Source of the DNA: Rhodospirillales bacterium
GTDB taxonomy: Bacteria; Pseudomonadota; Alphaproteobacteria; Rhodospirillales; Shumkoniaceae
NCBI GenBank assembly: GCA_018432935.1
Contig: JAHDSF010000022.1
Span: 124,001-188,000 of the forward strand
Length of the DNA stretch: 64,000 bases
Direction: 5' to 3'
In this document: positions 26,135 through 34,770 of the stretch, piece by piece
Position numbering within the stretch: position 1 is the stretch's first letter
Layout of the letters: each line of letters starts with the position of its first letter
The notes under the pieces: generated by a model
What the model saw: the letters and a program-made list of their open reading frames with translations, nothing else
Told to the model about the DNA's origin: nothing
Databases searched by the model: none
Program-made: the position numbers and the translations under genes

Positions 26135-27306
26135 CACGAGCGGGGCGGGGTCACGCCCGCCGGCAGCAGAAGAATGTAGCGGCCGGGCTGCTTCATGACG
26201 CCGGCCGCGGCTTCCGCCTGCGGGCCGTGGCCAAAGAAGACGTCGCCGCGGACGGGGCCGCGGATGGCGCCGCCGGTATCCTGGGCGATCATCAACCGGC
26301 GCAGCGGCTTGCCCTTTTCGAGAGGATCGGAGGTGTCCAGCCAGATCGGCAGGCCAAGCGGCAGGAAACGGCGGTCGACGGCCAGGCTGCGACCGGGCGT
26401 CAGCGGCGCCCCCTGGGCCCCGATCGGCCCCTCGCCGTCGAGCAGGCGGAAGAAGACATAGGACGGGTTTTCGGCGAGCAGAGCCTCGCTCTCCTGCGGG
26501 TTGGCCGCAATCCAGGCGCGGATCGTCTGCATCGACATCTCGTCGCGGCTGGCGGCACCGCGGTCGATCAAGACCTTGCCCACGGACTTGTAGACGTGGC
26601 CGTTGGTGCCGTCGTAGCCGAGCCGGAGCGTGCTGCCATCGTCCATCAGCGCCCGTCCGGATCCCTGAACGTGAAGAAAGAACAGGGCAGCCGGATCGTC
26701 GGTCCATACCAGCTCGAGCTTGCGGCCCTCCAGGGCCCCTTTCGTGATCGCGCGGCGGTCGGCGTAGGGCAGCAGCTTGCCGTCCGCCAGCCGGCCGGCG
26801 ATCTGCTCGCCTTTCCAGCTCGGCCGGAACTCGCCGAGGTTCACGGTGACGAGATCGGGCGGCCGGCGGTAGACGGGAACGGCGAAACGCGCGCTGCGGG
26901 TCCTGGCAGCGCGGATCTCTGCCTCGTAATATCCGGTGAAAAGCCCTTCCGGGTTGCCGTTGTCGGTTGCCAGCCACGGGGTGAAGCGGCTTTCGAAGAA
27001 GCCGCGCACCGCGTGCGGCTGACCCACTGGAACGGCCCGCGCCGCCGCACAAAGGGCCTTCCAGTCGCCGATGGTGCCGGCAAAGCCGCCGTCGCCCACC
27101 GGGCGTTCCGGGGGCTGCGGATCGATCCGGGCACACGATTTGAGGAAGGCGCCCAGCGCCTCGCCGTGGGCGTCGTCGGCCCATCCGGAAAGCGCGCCGA
27201 AACGCGTCTTCTCGAGCACCAGCTGGGGCGGGGCCGGCTTCTTCTCCTTAAGCAGATCGCAAGCCGGCAGGGACAGCGGCAGCACCAACGCCGCGATCAG
27301 CGCCAA
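26134..27306 (-). CDS. mltA: Membrane-bound lytic murein transglycosylase A
   Basis: A peptidoglycan-cleaving lipoprotein. The hydrophobic leader ends in LSLPACDLL, a lipobox. The MltA beta-barrel part includes FTGYYEAEIRAARTR and FVHVQ-like FFLHVQGSGRALMDDG. The 3D-domain part has MIAQDTGGAIRGPVRGDVFFG with the catalytic Asp. The start is uncertain: TTG at 27306 lies just beyond the timA stop but leaves no charged n-region. An upstream TTG (27381) or ATG (27435) in the same frame would overlap timA. I list the first. It acts at the outer membrane on the glycan strand. Confidence 0.9.
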   Translation of the reverse strand: MALIAALVLPLSLPACDLLKEKKPAPPQLVLEKTRFGALSGWADDAHGEALGAFLKSCARIDPQPPERPVGDGGFAGTIGDWKALCAAARAVPVGQPHAVRGFFESRFTPWLATDNGNPEGLFTGYYEAEIRAARTRSARFAVPVYRRPPDLVTVNLGEFRPSWKGEQIAGRLADGKLLPYADRRAITKGALEGRKLELVWTDDPAALFFLHVQGSGRALMDDGSTLRLGYDGTNGHVYKSVGKVLIDRGAASRDEMSMQTIRAWIAANPQESEALLAENPSYVFFRLLDGEGPIGAQGAPLTPGRSLAVDRRFLPLGLPIWLDTSDPLEKGKPLRRLMIAQDTGGAIRGPVRGDVFFGHGPQAEAAAGVMKQPGRYILLLPAGVTPPRS

Positions 27307-27313
27307 GCAGCGT

Positions 27314-28027
27314 CTACTGTTCGGGACTTTCGGTCGCCACCAGGATCCAGTTCGGATCGCGCGAGCGCGTATCGCGTGCAAAGGTCCAGGAATCCACCAC
27401 TTCGATGATGACGTTGGGATCACCGTCCACGACATCCCCGTTCTCGTCGCGAGTTGCCCGCACCTGATCCGAGACGAACTTGACGGTGACGTGGGCCACG
27501 CGATCGCGCATGTAGGCCTCGACGATGTCGGCCTTCTTGATGCCGATCAGCTGGTCCTCGCACCGTTCGCCCGCGTGCTCGCGCCTGCGAATCGCCTCGA
27601 CGAAGTTTCCGTGCACCTCGGGGCTCAGGAGCGGCTTGAGGCTCCCGGAGTCGCCGCTGGTGAACGCGCCGAGGATCATCTCGAAGGCGGCCTTGGCGCC
27701 GGCGACGAATTCATCGAGATTGAACGAGGAATCCGCCTTCTTGATCTGATGGATGCCCGCCGCGACGTCGCCGCCTCCCGCGGGCGCCGATTCCTCCTTC
27801 GGCTGGCGCGGCCCGAACAGATCGTCGGCCGCATCGCCGTTGCCGCGAGGCGGCAGGTGAACGACCTTGTCGTCCTTCTGAGCCACCTGGTCGTGCTGCT
27901 TGAAGGGATCGGCGTAACCCCCTTCGTGGCCGTCGCGGCGGCCCAGCACGCTGCGCAGACGCAGCACCAGGAAGGCTGCGATCAGCGCAAACAGGATGAT
28001 GTCGAAAAACGGAAAACCTTCGCCCAT
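27314..28027 (-). CDS. timA: Tim44/TimA-family adaptor protein
   Basis: A 237-residue inner-membrane-anchored protein. Residues about 8-24 (FDIILFALIAAFLVLRL) form one helix, followed by a charged linker and a C-terminal Tim44-like domain from about 100 (FNLDEFVAGAKAAFEMILGA). The alphaproteobacterial TimA is the bacterial relative of mitochondrial Tim44. It sits next to mltA and near secB, all envelope or export functions. Divergent from fxsA. Confidence 0.92.
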   Translation of the reverse strand: MGEGFPFFDIILFALIAAFLVLRLRSVLGRRDGHEGGYADPFKQHDQVAQKDDKVVHLPPRGNGDAADDLFGPRQPKEESAPAGGGDVAAGIHQIKKADSSFNLDEFVAGAKAAFEMILGAFTSGDSGSLKPLLSPEVHGNFVEAIRRREHAGERCEDQLIGIKKADIVEAYMRDRVAHVTVKFVSDQVRATRDENGDVVDGDPNVIIEVVDSWTFARDTRSRDPNWILVATESPEQ

Positions 28028-28218
28028 AGGCCCAATGCCACGCTTTCTGTCCGACTGGACATCCGGCTGTTCAAGGAATAAGCACGTTCAGAATGCCAAG
28101 GACAGGCACTATATCCCGACTAGCCTAGCGACTCGCGCGCCCGCGGTCCAGATGTGCGCTCGCCGCCCGGAGAACTCCAACCCGCCATAGATAGGTCGAC
28201 CGACGAAGCGGAGCAAGC

Positions 28219-28689
28219 ATGGTTTCTTGGATCCTGGCCGCGCTGATCGTGATCCCGATCGTCGAAATCGCCGTCCTGATCAAGGTCGGCGGCTTGCTGG
28301 GGGTGTGGCCGACGGTGGCCCTGGTGGTCGCCACCGCGATGGCAGGCACGGTGCTGCTGCGACTGCAGGGACTGGCCACTTTGTTCAGGGTCCAGGCTTC
28401 GTTGCGGGAGGGGAGATTTCCGATCGCCGAGGTTTTCGACGGCATGTGCCTGCTGGTCGCCGGCGCACTGCTGCTGACGCCCGGTTTCGTGACCGATCTG
28501 CTGGGTCTGCTCCTGTTCGTCCCGGCGTTGCGGGTCATGCTGCGGGAGTTCCTGGCGCGGCGCCTGATCGCCGCCGGCAAGGTGCGTGTCCACACCGCCG
28601 GGCCGGAGCCGGGCCCCGGGACTCCTCCGGGGTCGCCGCCGGTCATCGAAGGCGACTACGAGGATGTCACCCCCGACCGCCGGCGCTGA
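28219..28689 (+). CDS. fxsA: FxsA-family membrane protein
   Basis: A 156-residue protein with about three membrane segments. It begins ILAALIVIPIVEIAVLIKVG and has LLVAGALLLTPGFVTDLLG, the FxsA signature. The tail is basic, Gly/Pro-rich and cytoplasmic. Known members affect exclusion of phage T7; the cell role is unclear. Secretion gene secB follows 72 bases downstream on the same strand. Confidence 0.92.
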   Translation: MVSWILAALIVIPIVEIAVLIKVGGLLGVWPTVALVVATAMAGTVLLRLQGLATLFRVQASLREGRFPIAEVFDGMCLLVAGALLLTPGFVTDLLGLLLFVPALRVMLREFLARRLIAAGKVRVHTAGPEPGPGTPPGSPPVIEGDYEDVTPDRRR

Positions 28690-28761
28690 TCCGACCAGTC
28701 GCTCCTGTTGTGTTGCCGACGTGATCGTGGTAGCCCATCCCCGCCGCTAGGGAGATGCACG

Positions 28762-29292
28762 ATGAACGCGACCACCGATAATCCGAATGCCGGCACCGCA
28801 CCTGGGGACGAGACTGCTGCCTCTCCGCCGGTCGTGATCAACGCCCAGTACATCAAGGATCTGTCCTTCGAGGCGCCGAATACGCCTGCGATCTTTGCCA
28901 CCATGCGCAACCAGGCGCCGGACATCAGCATCAACGTCGACGTCCAGGCCAAGCCGGTCGAGGCCAACACCTTCGAGGTCGTCCTCCACTTCAAGACCGA
29001 ATGCAAGGCAGGCGGCGGCGTCGCTTTCATCCTCGAGCTGGCGTACGGCGGCTTGTTCACGCTCAACGTGCCGCAGGAGCATCTTCACCCGATGCTGCTG
29101 ATCGAATGCCCGCGGCTGTTGTTCCCGTTCGCCCGCAACATCATCAACGACGCCACCCGCGACGGCGGGTTCCCGCCGCTGATGCTGGGGCCGATCGACT
29201 TCGTCGCGATGTACCAGAGCCAGCTCGCCCAGCTTCAGGAGCAGGCGGCCCAGGCCAAGGCGTCCGGCAACGGCGGTACCGCCAGCGCCTGA
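28762..29292 (+). CDS. secB: Protein-export chaperone SecB
   Basis: A 176-residue cytosolic tetrameric chaperone that holds preproteins unfolded and hands them to SecA. It shows INAQYIKDLSFEAPN at the first strand and LLFPFARNIINDATRDGGFP in the main helix region. The alphaproteobacterial form has a short disordered N terminus and an Ala/Gln-rich tail, both seen here. The ATG at 28762 follows GGGAG by eight bases. Convergent with dnaQ, 3 bases apart. Confidence 0.97.
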   Translation: MNATTDNPNAGTAPGDETAASPPVVINAQYIKDLSFEAPNTPAIFATMRNQAPDISINVDVQAKPVEANTFEVVLHFKTECKAGGGVAFILELAYGGLFTLNVPQEHLHPMLLIECPRLLFPFARNIINDATRDGGFPPLMLGPIDFVAMYQSQLAQLQEQAAQAKASGNGGTASA

Positions 29293-29295
29293 GTA

Positions 29296-30015
29296 TCAGC
29301 CGGCAACGGGCTCGGCCTTCCGGGGCGCGCCGGCCGCGGCGCTGTGGCCCCACAGCGGATTCTTGAGCTTCAGCAGGAAGGCCGCGTGGGCGGCCTCCTC
29401 CTCGGCGCTGGGAGCGTGCGGCCTGGGCGGCCGGATCTCGGCCGGTGTCGTCACCACGATCGGCCGCTGCGAGGCCTCGGCGACCAGCGCCAGCCCCGGC
29501 TCGCGGCCGCCGCACAGCTCAAGGTAGACCTGCGCCAGCAGAAGCGCGTCCTTCAACGCTCCGTGGTAGCGGCGGTCCGAGTTGTCGATGCCGAATCGCT
29601 TGCACAGCGCATCGAGGCTGGCCTGCGCGCCGGGGTACAGGGTCCGGGCCAGGCGGACGGTATCGATCGCCCGTGCCATCGGCAGTTGCGCCCGATTCAG
29701 CCGCGACAGCTCGGCATTCAGGAAGCCGACGTCGAATTCGCTATTGTGGATGACCAGCCTGGAATCCTCGCCAAGGAAGGTCATCAGCTCGTCGGCGATG
29801 TCGGCGAACACGGGCTTCGTGCGCAGGAACTCCTCGCTCAGACCATGCACCTCCTGGGCCTCGACCGGCACGTCGCGCTCGGGATTGCAGTAGAGCTGCA
29901 GGGTCCGCCCGGTCGGCAGGTGGTTGACGAGCTCGACGCAGCCGATTTCGATAATGCGGTGGCCGGCCCTGGGATCCAGCCCGGTCGTCTCGGTGTCCAA
30001 CGCAATCTCGCGCAC
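29296..30015 (-). CDS. dnaQ: DNA polymerase III epsilon subunit (3'-5' proofreading exonuclease)
   Basis: A 239-residue DEDDh exonuclease. Exo I is LDTETTGLDP, Exo II is HNSEFDVGFLNAE and Exo III is HGALKDALLLAQVY. The last about 60 residues form the tail that contacts the polymerase alpha subunit. I chose GTG at 30015 because family members begin MREI and a run of six G lies just before it. The in-frame ATG at 30033 is the alternative and would add six residues. It follows coaE closely, as in the usual origin-proximal order. Confidence 0.93.
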   Translation of the reverse strand: MREIALDTETTGLDPRAGHRIIEIGCVELVNHLPTGRTLQLYCNPERDVPVEAQEVHGLSEEFLRTKPVFADIADELMTFLGEDSRLVIHNSEFDVGFLNAELSRLNRAQLPMARAIDTVRLARTLYPGAQASLDALCKRFGIDNSDRRYHGALKDALLLAQVYLELCGGREPGLALVAEASQRPIVVTTPAEIRPPRPHAPSAEEEAAHAAFLLKLKNPLWGHSAAAGAPRKAEPVAG

Positions 30016-30035
30016 GGCAAACCCCCCTGTCATCC

Positions 30036-30662
30036 TCAGTCGCAGCCGAAGCCGGGCGACCACACGCGGCCTTCCTGTCCCGCCAGAGAGGCGACAATGT
30101 CCCGCACGGCGCGGAATGCCACGTCGCGCCCCAGCCCGGTGGGAATAACGAAATCGGCTCGGCGCCGCTTGTCCCGGTCCGGAAGCTGGCGCTCCAGGAC
30201 GGCGTCCAGCCGTTCCGCCGTCATGCCCGCCCGTCTCAGCACCCGCGCCTTCTGAATCCGGAACGGCGCCGAGGTGACGGCGATGCGGTCGCACAGCGCC
30301 TCTCCCCCGGTCTCGAACAGGAGCGGAATATCGAGCACGCAGAGGCGCATCCGGGCTCGCGCCATCCGCGCCAGGAAGCGGCGATGCGTGGTGCGGACGG
30401 CAGGGTGGATGATCGCTTCCAGGCGCTCCAGCGCGACGGCGTCGCCGAACACCGCCCGGCCGAGCAGTCGGCGGTCGACCCTGCCGTCGACCAGTGCCGT
30501 CCGAAACGCGGCGGCGATCCGCGCGATCAAAACGGCGTCGCCGGCCAGCAGCCTGTGGACCTCGGCATCGGCATCGTGGACCGGCACCCCCAGGCGGCGG
30601 AACGCCAGCCCGGCGGTCGTCTTGCCCATCCCGATCGATCCGGTGAGGCCTAACACCATCAT
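30036..30662 (-). CDS. coaE: Dephospho-CoA kinase
   Basis: A 208-residue P-loop kinase for the last step of coenzyme A synthesis. Walker A is GLTGSIGMGKTT at residues 5-16. Other family blocks are DADAEVHRL and VLDIPLLFETGG (CoA-binding). Two adjacent ATG codons begin the gene (30662 and 30659). It lies 6 bases after maf. In many relatives aroE stands between maf and coaE; it is absent here. Confidence 0.95.
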   Translation of the reverse strand: MMVLGLTGSIGMGKTTAGLAFRRLGVPVHDADAEVHRLLAGDAVLIARIAAAFRTALVDGRVDRRLLGRAVFGDAVALERLEAIIHPAVRTTHRRFLARMARARMRLCVLDIPLLFETGGEALCDRIAVTSAPFRIQKARVLRRAGMTAERLDAVLERQLPDRDKRRRADFVIPTGLGRDVAFRAVRDIVASLAGQEGRVWSPGFGCD

Positions 30663-30668
30663 TTGCGG

Positions 30669-31262
30669 CTAAGCCTCGACGGCGCCTTCCCGGCGCAGGT
30701 GCTCAAGCAACGGCAGCAGCGGCAGGCCGAGGATCGTGAAGTGGTCGCCGGCGATCTGCGAGAACAGCTGCGCTCCCAGCCCCTCGACCTGGTAACCGCC
30801 GACCGAACGGCAGACCGTTTCGCCGACCTGCGCCAGATAGTGATCGAGAAACTCCTCCGAGAACGGCCGCATCGTCAGTCGGGCCTCGTCGATGAAGGAC
30901 CAGCGTACATGCCGGCCGCGCGCGGTGCAGACGGCCGTCAGCAGGCTGTGCTCGGCGGCCCGCAGGCGCATCAGCTGGACCCGAGCCACGGGCAGATCCG
31001 CGGGCTTGTCGAAAACGACGCCGTCATGAACAAGCACCTGGTCGCTGCCGATGACAAGCGCATCGGGCAGCCGAGCGGCGACGCTGAGCGCCTTGGCCTC
31101 GGCAAGCGCCAAGGCGATGTCCGCCGGCTGCCGGTCGACCATGCTGCTCTTGATCGGGTTTTCGTCGATGGCAGGATCCTCGGCGCGGAAGGCGACGCCG
31201 GCATTGCGCAAGAGCGCAGCCCGGAACGGGCTGGTCGAGGCGAGTACGATGCCGGCGGTCAA
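30669..31262 (-). CDS. maf: Maf-family nucleotide pyrophosphatase
   Basis: A 197-residue house-cleaning enzyme that hydrolyses modified nucleoside triphosphates. It has VLASTSPFRAALLRNAG at the N terminus and VIGSDQVL with the catalytic Asp. The sequence GVAFRAEDPAIDEN suits the YceF-like branch (7-methyl-GTP) better than the dTTP/UTP branch, but this is tentative. The start codon is TTG with GAGG about nine bases upstream. Confidence 0.9.
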   Translation of the reverse strand: MTAGIVLASTSPFRAALLRNAGVAFRAEDPAIDENPIKSSMVDRQPADIALALAEAKALSVAARLPDALVIGSDQVLVHDGVVFDKPADLPVARVQLMRLRAAEHSLLTAVCTARGRHVRWSFIDEARLTMRPFSEEFLDHYLAQVGETVCRSVGGYQVEGLGAQLFSQIAGDHFTILGLPLLPLLEHLRREGAVEA

Positions 31263-31272
31263 CGCGAATGCC

Positions 31273-32091
31273 TCAGATCGCCTGGTCGAGCTTGCGCTTG
31301 TAGAGCTGCATGATCATCGAAGCGACCTCCTCGACCGAACGGTTGGTGACGTCGATGACGGGCCAGCCGCGGGAGGCGAACAGCTTCTCGGCTTCCCGTA
31401 CCTCCTCCGACACGGTCTGGATATCCACGTAATCGGTCTCGTCGGCATGGGCGTCGATCTCGAGGCGGCTTCGGCGGATGCTGACCAGCTTGCCGGGATC
31501 CTTGGTCAGGCCCACGCACAGCGGCTTCGTCAACCGAAGCAGCTCCTCGGGCGGGTCGCAGCGAGGATTGAGGGCGACGTTGGCCGCCTTGATGCCGCGA
31601 TTGGCAAGATAGATACATGTTGGCGTCTTGGTCGTCCGGGAAACTCCGACCACCACCACGTCGGCGGAGTTGAGGTCGGTCTGCGACTGGCCGTCATCGT
31701 GGCTGAGCACGAAGTTCAGGGCCTCGATCCGGTTGAAATACTCGGCGTCGATCAGGTGCTGGCGGCCGGGCTGGGCGCGGGATTCGCGGCCGAGATGCTT
31801 GCGGAGCGCGGTCACAACGGGGTCGAGCAAGCCGACGCAATGAACCTGCAGACGCCGGCACTCGTTCTCAAGCAGCGACTTCAGGTTGGGGTCGACCAGG
31901 GTGTAGAGCACTACTCCGGAATTGGCTTCGATTTCCGATATGATCTCGTTCATCTGATCGGTCGTTCGGACCATGTTCCAGACGTGACGGCTGGTATCCA
32001 CGCTGCCGAACTGGGCGAGGCAGGCTCGGGCAACCGCGTCTACGGTCTCGCCGGTCGAATCCGAAATCAGGAACAGGTGGAATCTTTTCAT
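31273..32091 (-). CDS. ppsR: Pyruvate, phosphate dikinase / PEP synthase regulatory protein (DUF299)
   Basis: A 272-residue bifunctional kinase/phosphorylase that controls PPDK or PEP synthase by threonine phosphorylation. It begins FHLFLISDSTGETVDAVARA and carries the P-loop-like GVSRTTKTPTCIYLANRG. This is the RP001-type gene that, with hemE, borders the replication origin in Rickettsia and Caulobacter. It is divergent from hemE across the origin-like gap. Confidence 0.95.
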   Translation of the reverse strand: MKRFHLFLISDSTGETVDAVARACLAQFGSVDTSRHVWNMVRTTDQMNEIISEIEANSGVVLYTLVDPNLKSLLENECRRLQVHCVGLLDPVVTALRKHLGRESRAQPGRQHLIDAEYFNRIEALNFVLSHDDGQSQTDLNSADVVVVGVSRTTKTPTCIYLANRGIKAANVALNPRCDPPEELLRLTKPLCVGLTKDPGKLVSIRRSRLEIDAHADETDYVDIQTVSEEVREAEKLFASRGWPVIDVTNRSVEEVASMIMQLYKRKLDQAI

Positions 32092-32125
32092 GTCTTTGCC
32101 AGTTCTGGAGTTCGTGTGCGGCTTC

Positions 32126-32134
32126 TGTGGATAA
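32126..32134 (-). promoter_or_regulatory. DnaA box, perfect
   Basis: TGTGGATAA, the exact reverse complement of the TTATCCACA consensus. Confidence 0.82.
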
Positions 32135-32328
32135 CGCCCGCCGAACCGGGGGGACCCCGATACGGCCCCGACAACGCCCGTATTTTCCCTGCCGTTGACC
32201 GCAGTATAGAACAGTTGCGCAAGCTCCGGAATCCCGGGGACGGTACGAAGGAGTACACAGGCTTTCCACGCGCCGACGGGGATTCAGTCGTCTGCAGAAA
32301 GCCTCGCCGCGGGGAGCAGGATGGTACC

Positions 32329-32337
32329 TTATCAACA
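32329..32337 (+). promoter_or_regulatory. DnaA box, one mismatch
   Basis: TTATCAACA differs from TTATCCACA only at position six. It lies within the most AT-rich part of the gap. Confidence 0.65.
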
Positions 32338-32361
32338 TAACTCCCGCGTTGGCACGGTGTA

Positions 32362-32370
32362 TTATGCACA
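32362..32370 (+). promoter_or_regulatory. DnaA box, one mismatch
   Basis: TTATGCACA differs from TTATCCACA at position five and fits the looser TTWTNCACA consensus. A weaker inverted site, TGTGGACAG, follows at 32385-32393. Confidence 0.65.
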
Positions 32371-32476
32371 AGAGCGTGCCGGGCTGTGGACAGAGCAGGG
32401 ATCGGATTTAATCCCCGTGACTCAGAGGGGCCTCCAACACCACCAAAGATCTCTTACAGAAAGGTTTTGAGGGGGA

Positions 32477-33511
32477 ATGAGGGAAAAGCGGATCGTCGAG
32501 GTTCTGCGGGGCAGGATGACGGACCGGGTGCCGATCTGGCTGATGCGCCAGGCCGGACGCTACCTGCCGGAATACCGGGCGCTTCGCGCTCAGGCCAAGG
32601 ATTTCCTCGATTTCTGCTACCGGCCTGCACTGGCGACGGAGGCAACACTGCAACCGCTCCGGCGGTATGATCTGGATGCGGCGATCGTGTTCAGTGACAT
32701 CCTGGTGGTTCCCCACGCGCTGGGAGTGAGAGTGGAGTTCCGCGAGGGGGAAGGACCGGTGCTGGAGACGGTAACGTCGGAGGCGGATCTGACGCGGCTG
32801 TCGGTCCGGAAGGTGGCGGAGCGGTTGGAGCCGGTGTACCGGACCATCGCCGCGGTGCGGACGGAGCTGGATCAGGAAAAGGCGCTGATCGGCTTTGCCG
32901 GCAGTCCGTGGACGCTGGCAGTCTACATGTTGGAGGGACGAAGCGGCGTCGGGGGATTGGAGGCGAAAGCGGCGGCGATTGGAAAGGCGGCGTTCGTCGG
33001 ACGGCTTATCGAGGTGCTTGTCGAGGCGGTGGTAGAGCATCTCGATCGCCAGATCGTGGCCGGCGCGGAGGTGGTGCAGCTGTTCGATAGCTGGGCGGGA
33101 GTGCTTGACGCGGCCGGGTTTGAGCGACTGGTGATCGAGCCGACCCGGGCGATCGTGCAGGCCCTGAAGCGACGCCACCCGGAAGTGCCGGTCATCGGCT
33201 TTCCGCGCGGCGCGGGAACGGGATGCGCACGCTATGCTGTGCTGACCGGGGTCGACGGGCTGTCGATCGATTCCCAGATCCGTGCCGCCTGGGCCCGCGA
33301 GCATCTAGGGGAGGTCAGGGCGTTGCAGGGGAATCTGGACAACATGTGGTTGCGCGAAGGGGGCGGGGCAATGCTGGCAAGAGCCGACGAGATCCTCGGG
33401 CAGCTTGGCGGACGGCCGCTGATTTTCAACCTGGGGCATGGCGTGCTGCCGGAGACGCGACCGGAGCACGTGACCGCCCTGGTCGAACACGTACACGCGT
33501 GGCGGGCGTGA
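32477..33511 (+). CDS. hemE: Uroporphyrinogen decarboxylase
   Basis: A 344-residue enzyme of heme synthesis that turns uroporphyrinogen III into coproporphyrinogen III. The substrate-binding VPIWLMRQAGRYLPEYR is near the N terminus and VFSDILVVPHALGV follows, with the catalytic Asp. A GAGGGGG ribosome site precedes the ATG. Its stop shares a base with the hemH start (TGATG). It is the first gene to the right of the origin. Confidence 0.97.
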   Translation: MREKRIVEVLRGRMTDRVPIWLMRQAGRYLPEYRALRAQAKDFLDFCYRPALATEATLQPLRRYDLDAAIVFSDILVVPHALGVRVEFREGEGPVLETVTSEADLTRLSVRKVAERLEPVYRTIAAVRTELDQEKALIGFAGSPWTLAVYMLEGRSGVGGLEAKAAAIGKAAFVGRLIEVLVEAVVEHLDRQIVAGAEVVQLFDSWAGVLDAAGFERLVIEPTRAIVQALKRRHPEVPVIGFPRGAGTGCARYAVLTGVDGLSIDSQIRAAWAREHLGEVRALQGNLDNMWLREGGGAMLARADEILGQLGGRPLIFNLGHGVLPETRPEHVTALVEHVHAWRA

Positions 33512-34551
33512 TGGAACGGCTGGCGGTGGTGCTGTTCAATCTTGGTGGACCGGACCGGCTGGAATCGGTGGAGCCGTTCCTGTTCAACCTTTTCAGCGAC
33601 CCCGCGATCATCGGAGTGCCGAACCCGCTGCGGTGGGTCCTGGCCAAGACGATCTCGAAACGGCGTGGTCCGGTCGCGCGGGAGATCTACGCCAAGATCG
33701 GCGGCGGCTCGCCGTTGGTGCCGCAGACGCTCGCCCAGGCGTCAGCGTTGGAGAGAGCCCTTGGCGAGGACGGAGACGTGAGAGTGTGGCCGTGCATGCG
33801 CTATTGGCATCCGCGCAGTGCGGAGGTGGCGCAGGAGGTGAAGGCATTCGGGGCGGAGCGGGTGGTGTTGTTGCCGCTCTATCCGCAGTTCTCGACCACG
33901 ACTACGGCATCGTCGTTCGCCGAGTGGCGGACGAGCGCGCGAGCAGCGGGCCTGGACGCGGACGAGGTGGCGATCTGCTGCTATCCGGTCGAGAAGGGCT
34001 ATGTCGCCGCGATGGCTAGGGCAACGCAGCGGGCCATCGCCGAGGCGGGGGCGAAGGGTCCGGTACGGGTGCTGTTCTCGGCGCACGGTCTGCCGAAACG
34101 GATCGTCGAGCGGGGCGATCCTTATCCGCGACAGGTGGAGGCGTCGGCATCGGCTATCGTGGAGGCGATGTCGGTCGCGGGCCTCGATTGGGGGATCTGC
34201 TATCAGAGCCGGGTAGGGCCGCTGGAATGGATCGGGCCTGCCACCGATGCGGAGATCACGAGGGCGGCAGGGCAGGGGAAAGCGATCGTCGTGGTGCCCC
34301 TGGCCTTCGTGTCGGAGCATTCCGAGACCCTGGTGGAGCTTGATATCGAGTACAGGGAACTGGCCGAAAAGGGGGGCGCTGCGGCCTACGTCCGGGTACC
34401 TACGGCGCAGACGGATGCAGCCTTCATAGAGGGGCTTGCCGGGATCGTCAGGGAAGCGCTGCGGAATGGAGGGAAGGAATGGCGGAGGGGTTCAGGCTTT
34501 GCGTGCGGAGCGGGGGCGAGCCGGTGCCCGTGCGGTGGGGGCGAAAAATGA
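33511..34551 (+). CDS. hemH: Ferrochelatase
   Basis: A 346-residue enzyme inserting Fe(II) into protoporphyrin IX. Family blocks are VVLFNLGGPDRLESVEPFL, FSAHGLPKRIVERGDPY with the catalytic His, and FVSEHSETLVELDIEY. The last about 20 residues form a Cys-containing tail (CGAGASRCPCGGG) with three cysteines; some ferrochelatases carry a [2Fe-2S] cluster at the C terminus, but the spacing here is not a clear match. Coupled to hemE. In many relatives hemJ follows; it is not present here. Confidence 0.95.
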   Translation: MERLAVVLFNLGGPDRLESVEPFLFNLFSDPAIIGVPNPLRWVLAKTISKRRGPVAREIYAKIGGGSPLVPQTLAQASALERALGEDGDVRVWPCMRYWHPRSAEVAQEVKAFGAERVVLLPLYPQFSTTTTASSFAEWRTSARAAGLDADEVAICCYPVEKGYVAAMARATQRAIAEAGAKGPVRVLFSAHGLPKRIVERGDPYPRQVEASASAIVEAMSVAGLDWGICYQSRVGPLEWIGPATDAEITRAAGQGKAIVVVPLAFVSEHSETLVELDIEYRELAEKGGAAAYVRVPTAQTDAAFIEGLAGIVREALRNGGKEWRRGSGFACGAGASRCPCGGGEK

Positions 34552-34770
34552 AACGTGGCCTTGAAATCTCCGTTTGACTCGTCCTATCTGTTTCGGTAAG
34601 GCTTTGCCTAAGTTGGTTGGAATCAGAATCTTTCCTTTTCCAAAAATCCGGCCTTTTTCCGGTCTTTAGACCTGAAGTTTCACGTCGGTTCGCGAGCAGA
34701 CGTGCATTCGCGTGACTTCAAGTCGCTCCGACGGAAGGACGGACCCCTTCTCCTGGAAGCCAATACGCTC
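34552..34770 (+). other. rho leader region
   Basis: A 219-base AT-richer gap between hemH and rho. TTGACT at 34574-34579 could be a -35, though no good -10 follows at 17 bases. It then runs into T-rich stretches (CTTTCCTTTTCC, CCTTTTTCC) and no stable hairpin with a terminal T run. rho genes often have long leaders under Rho-dependent self-control, which this could be. Confidence 0.45.

Larger units (their letters stand above)
32092..32476. other. Probable chromosomal replication origin (oriC)
   Basis: A 385-base gap between divergent ppsR and hemE with no protein gene. It holds one perfect DnaA box (TGTGGATAA, 32126), two boxes with one mismatch (TTATCAACA, 32329 and TTATGCACA, 32362) and one with two mismatches (TGTGGACAG, 32385), plus the AT-rich patch around 32328-32340. 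The ppsR/hemE pair brackets the mapped origin of Caulobacter. Gene strand bias switches here. No TTAA-N7-TTAA CtrA site was found; only a single TTAA at 32408. Confidence 0.8.

Noticed and set aside
32092-32476. CtrA-type TTAA-N7-TTAA sites in the origin region
   Set aside because: Only one isolated TTAA at 32408 was found, with no partner at the required distance.
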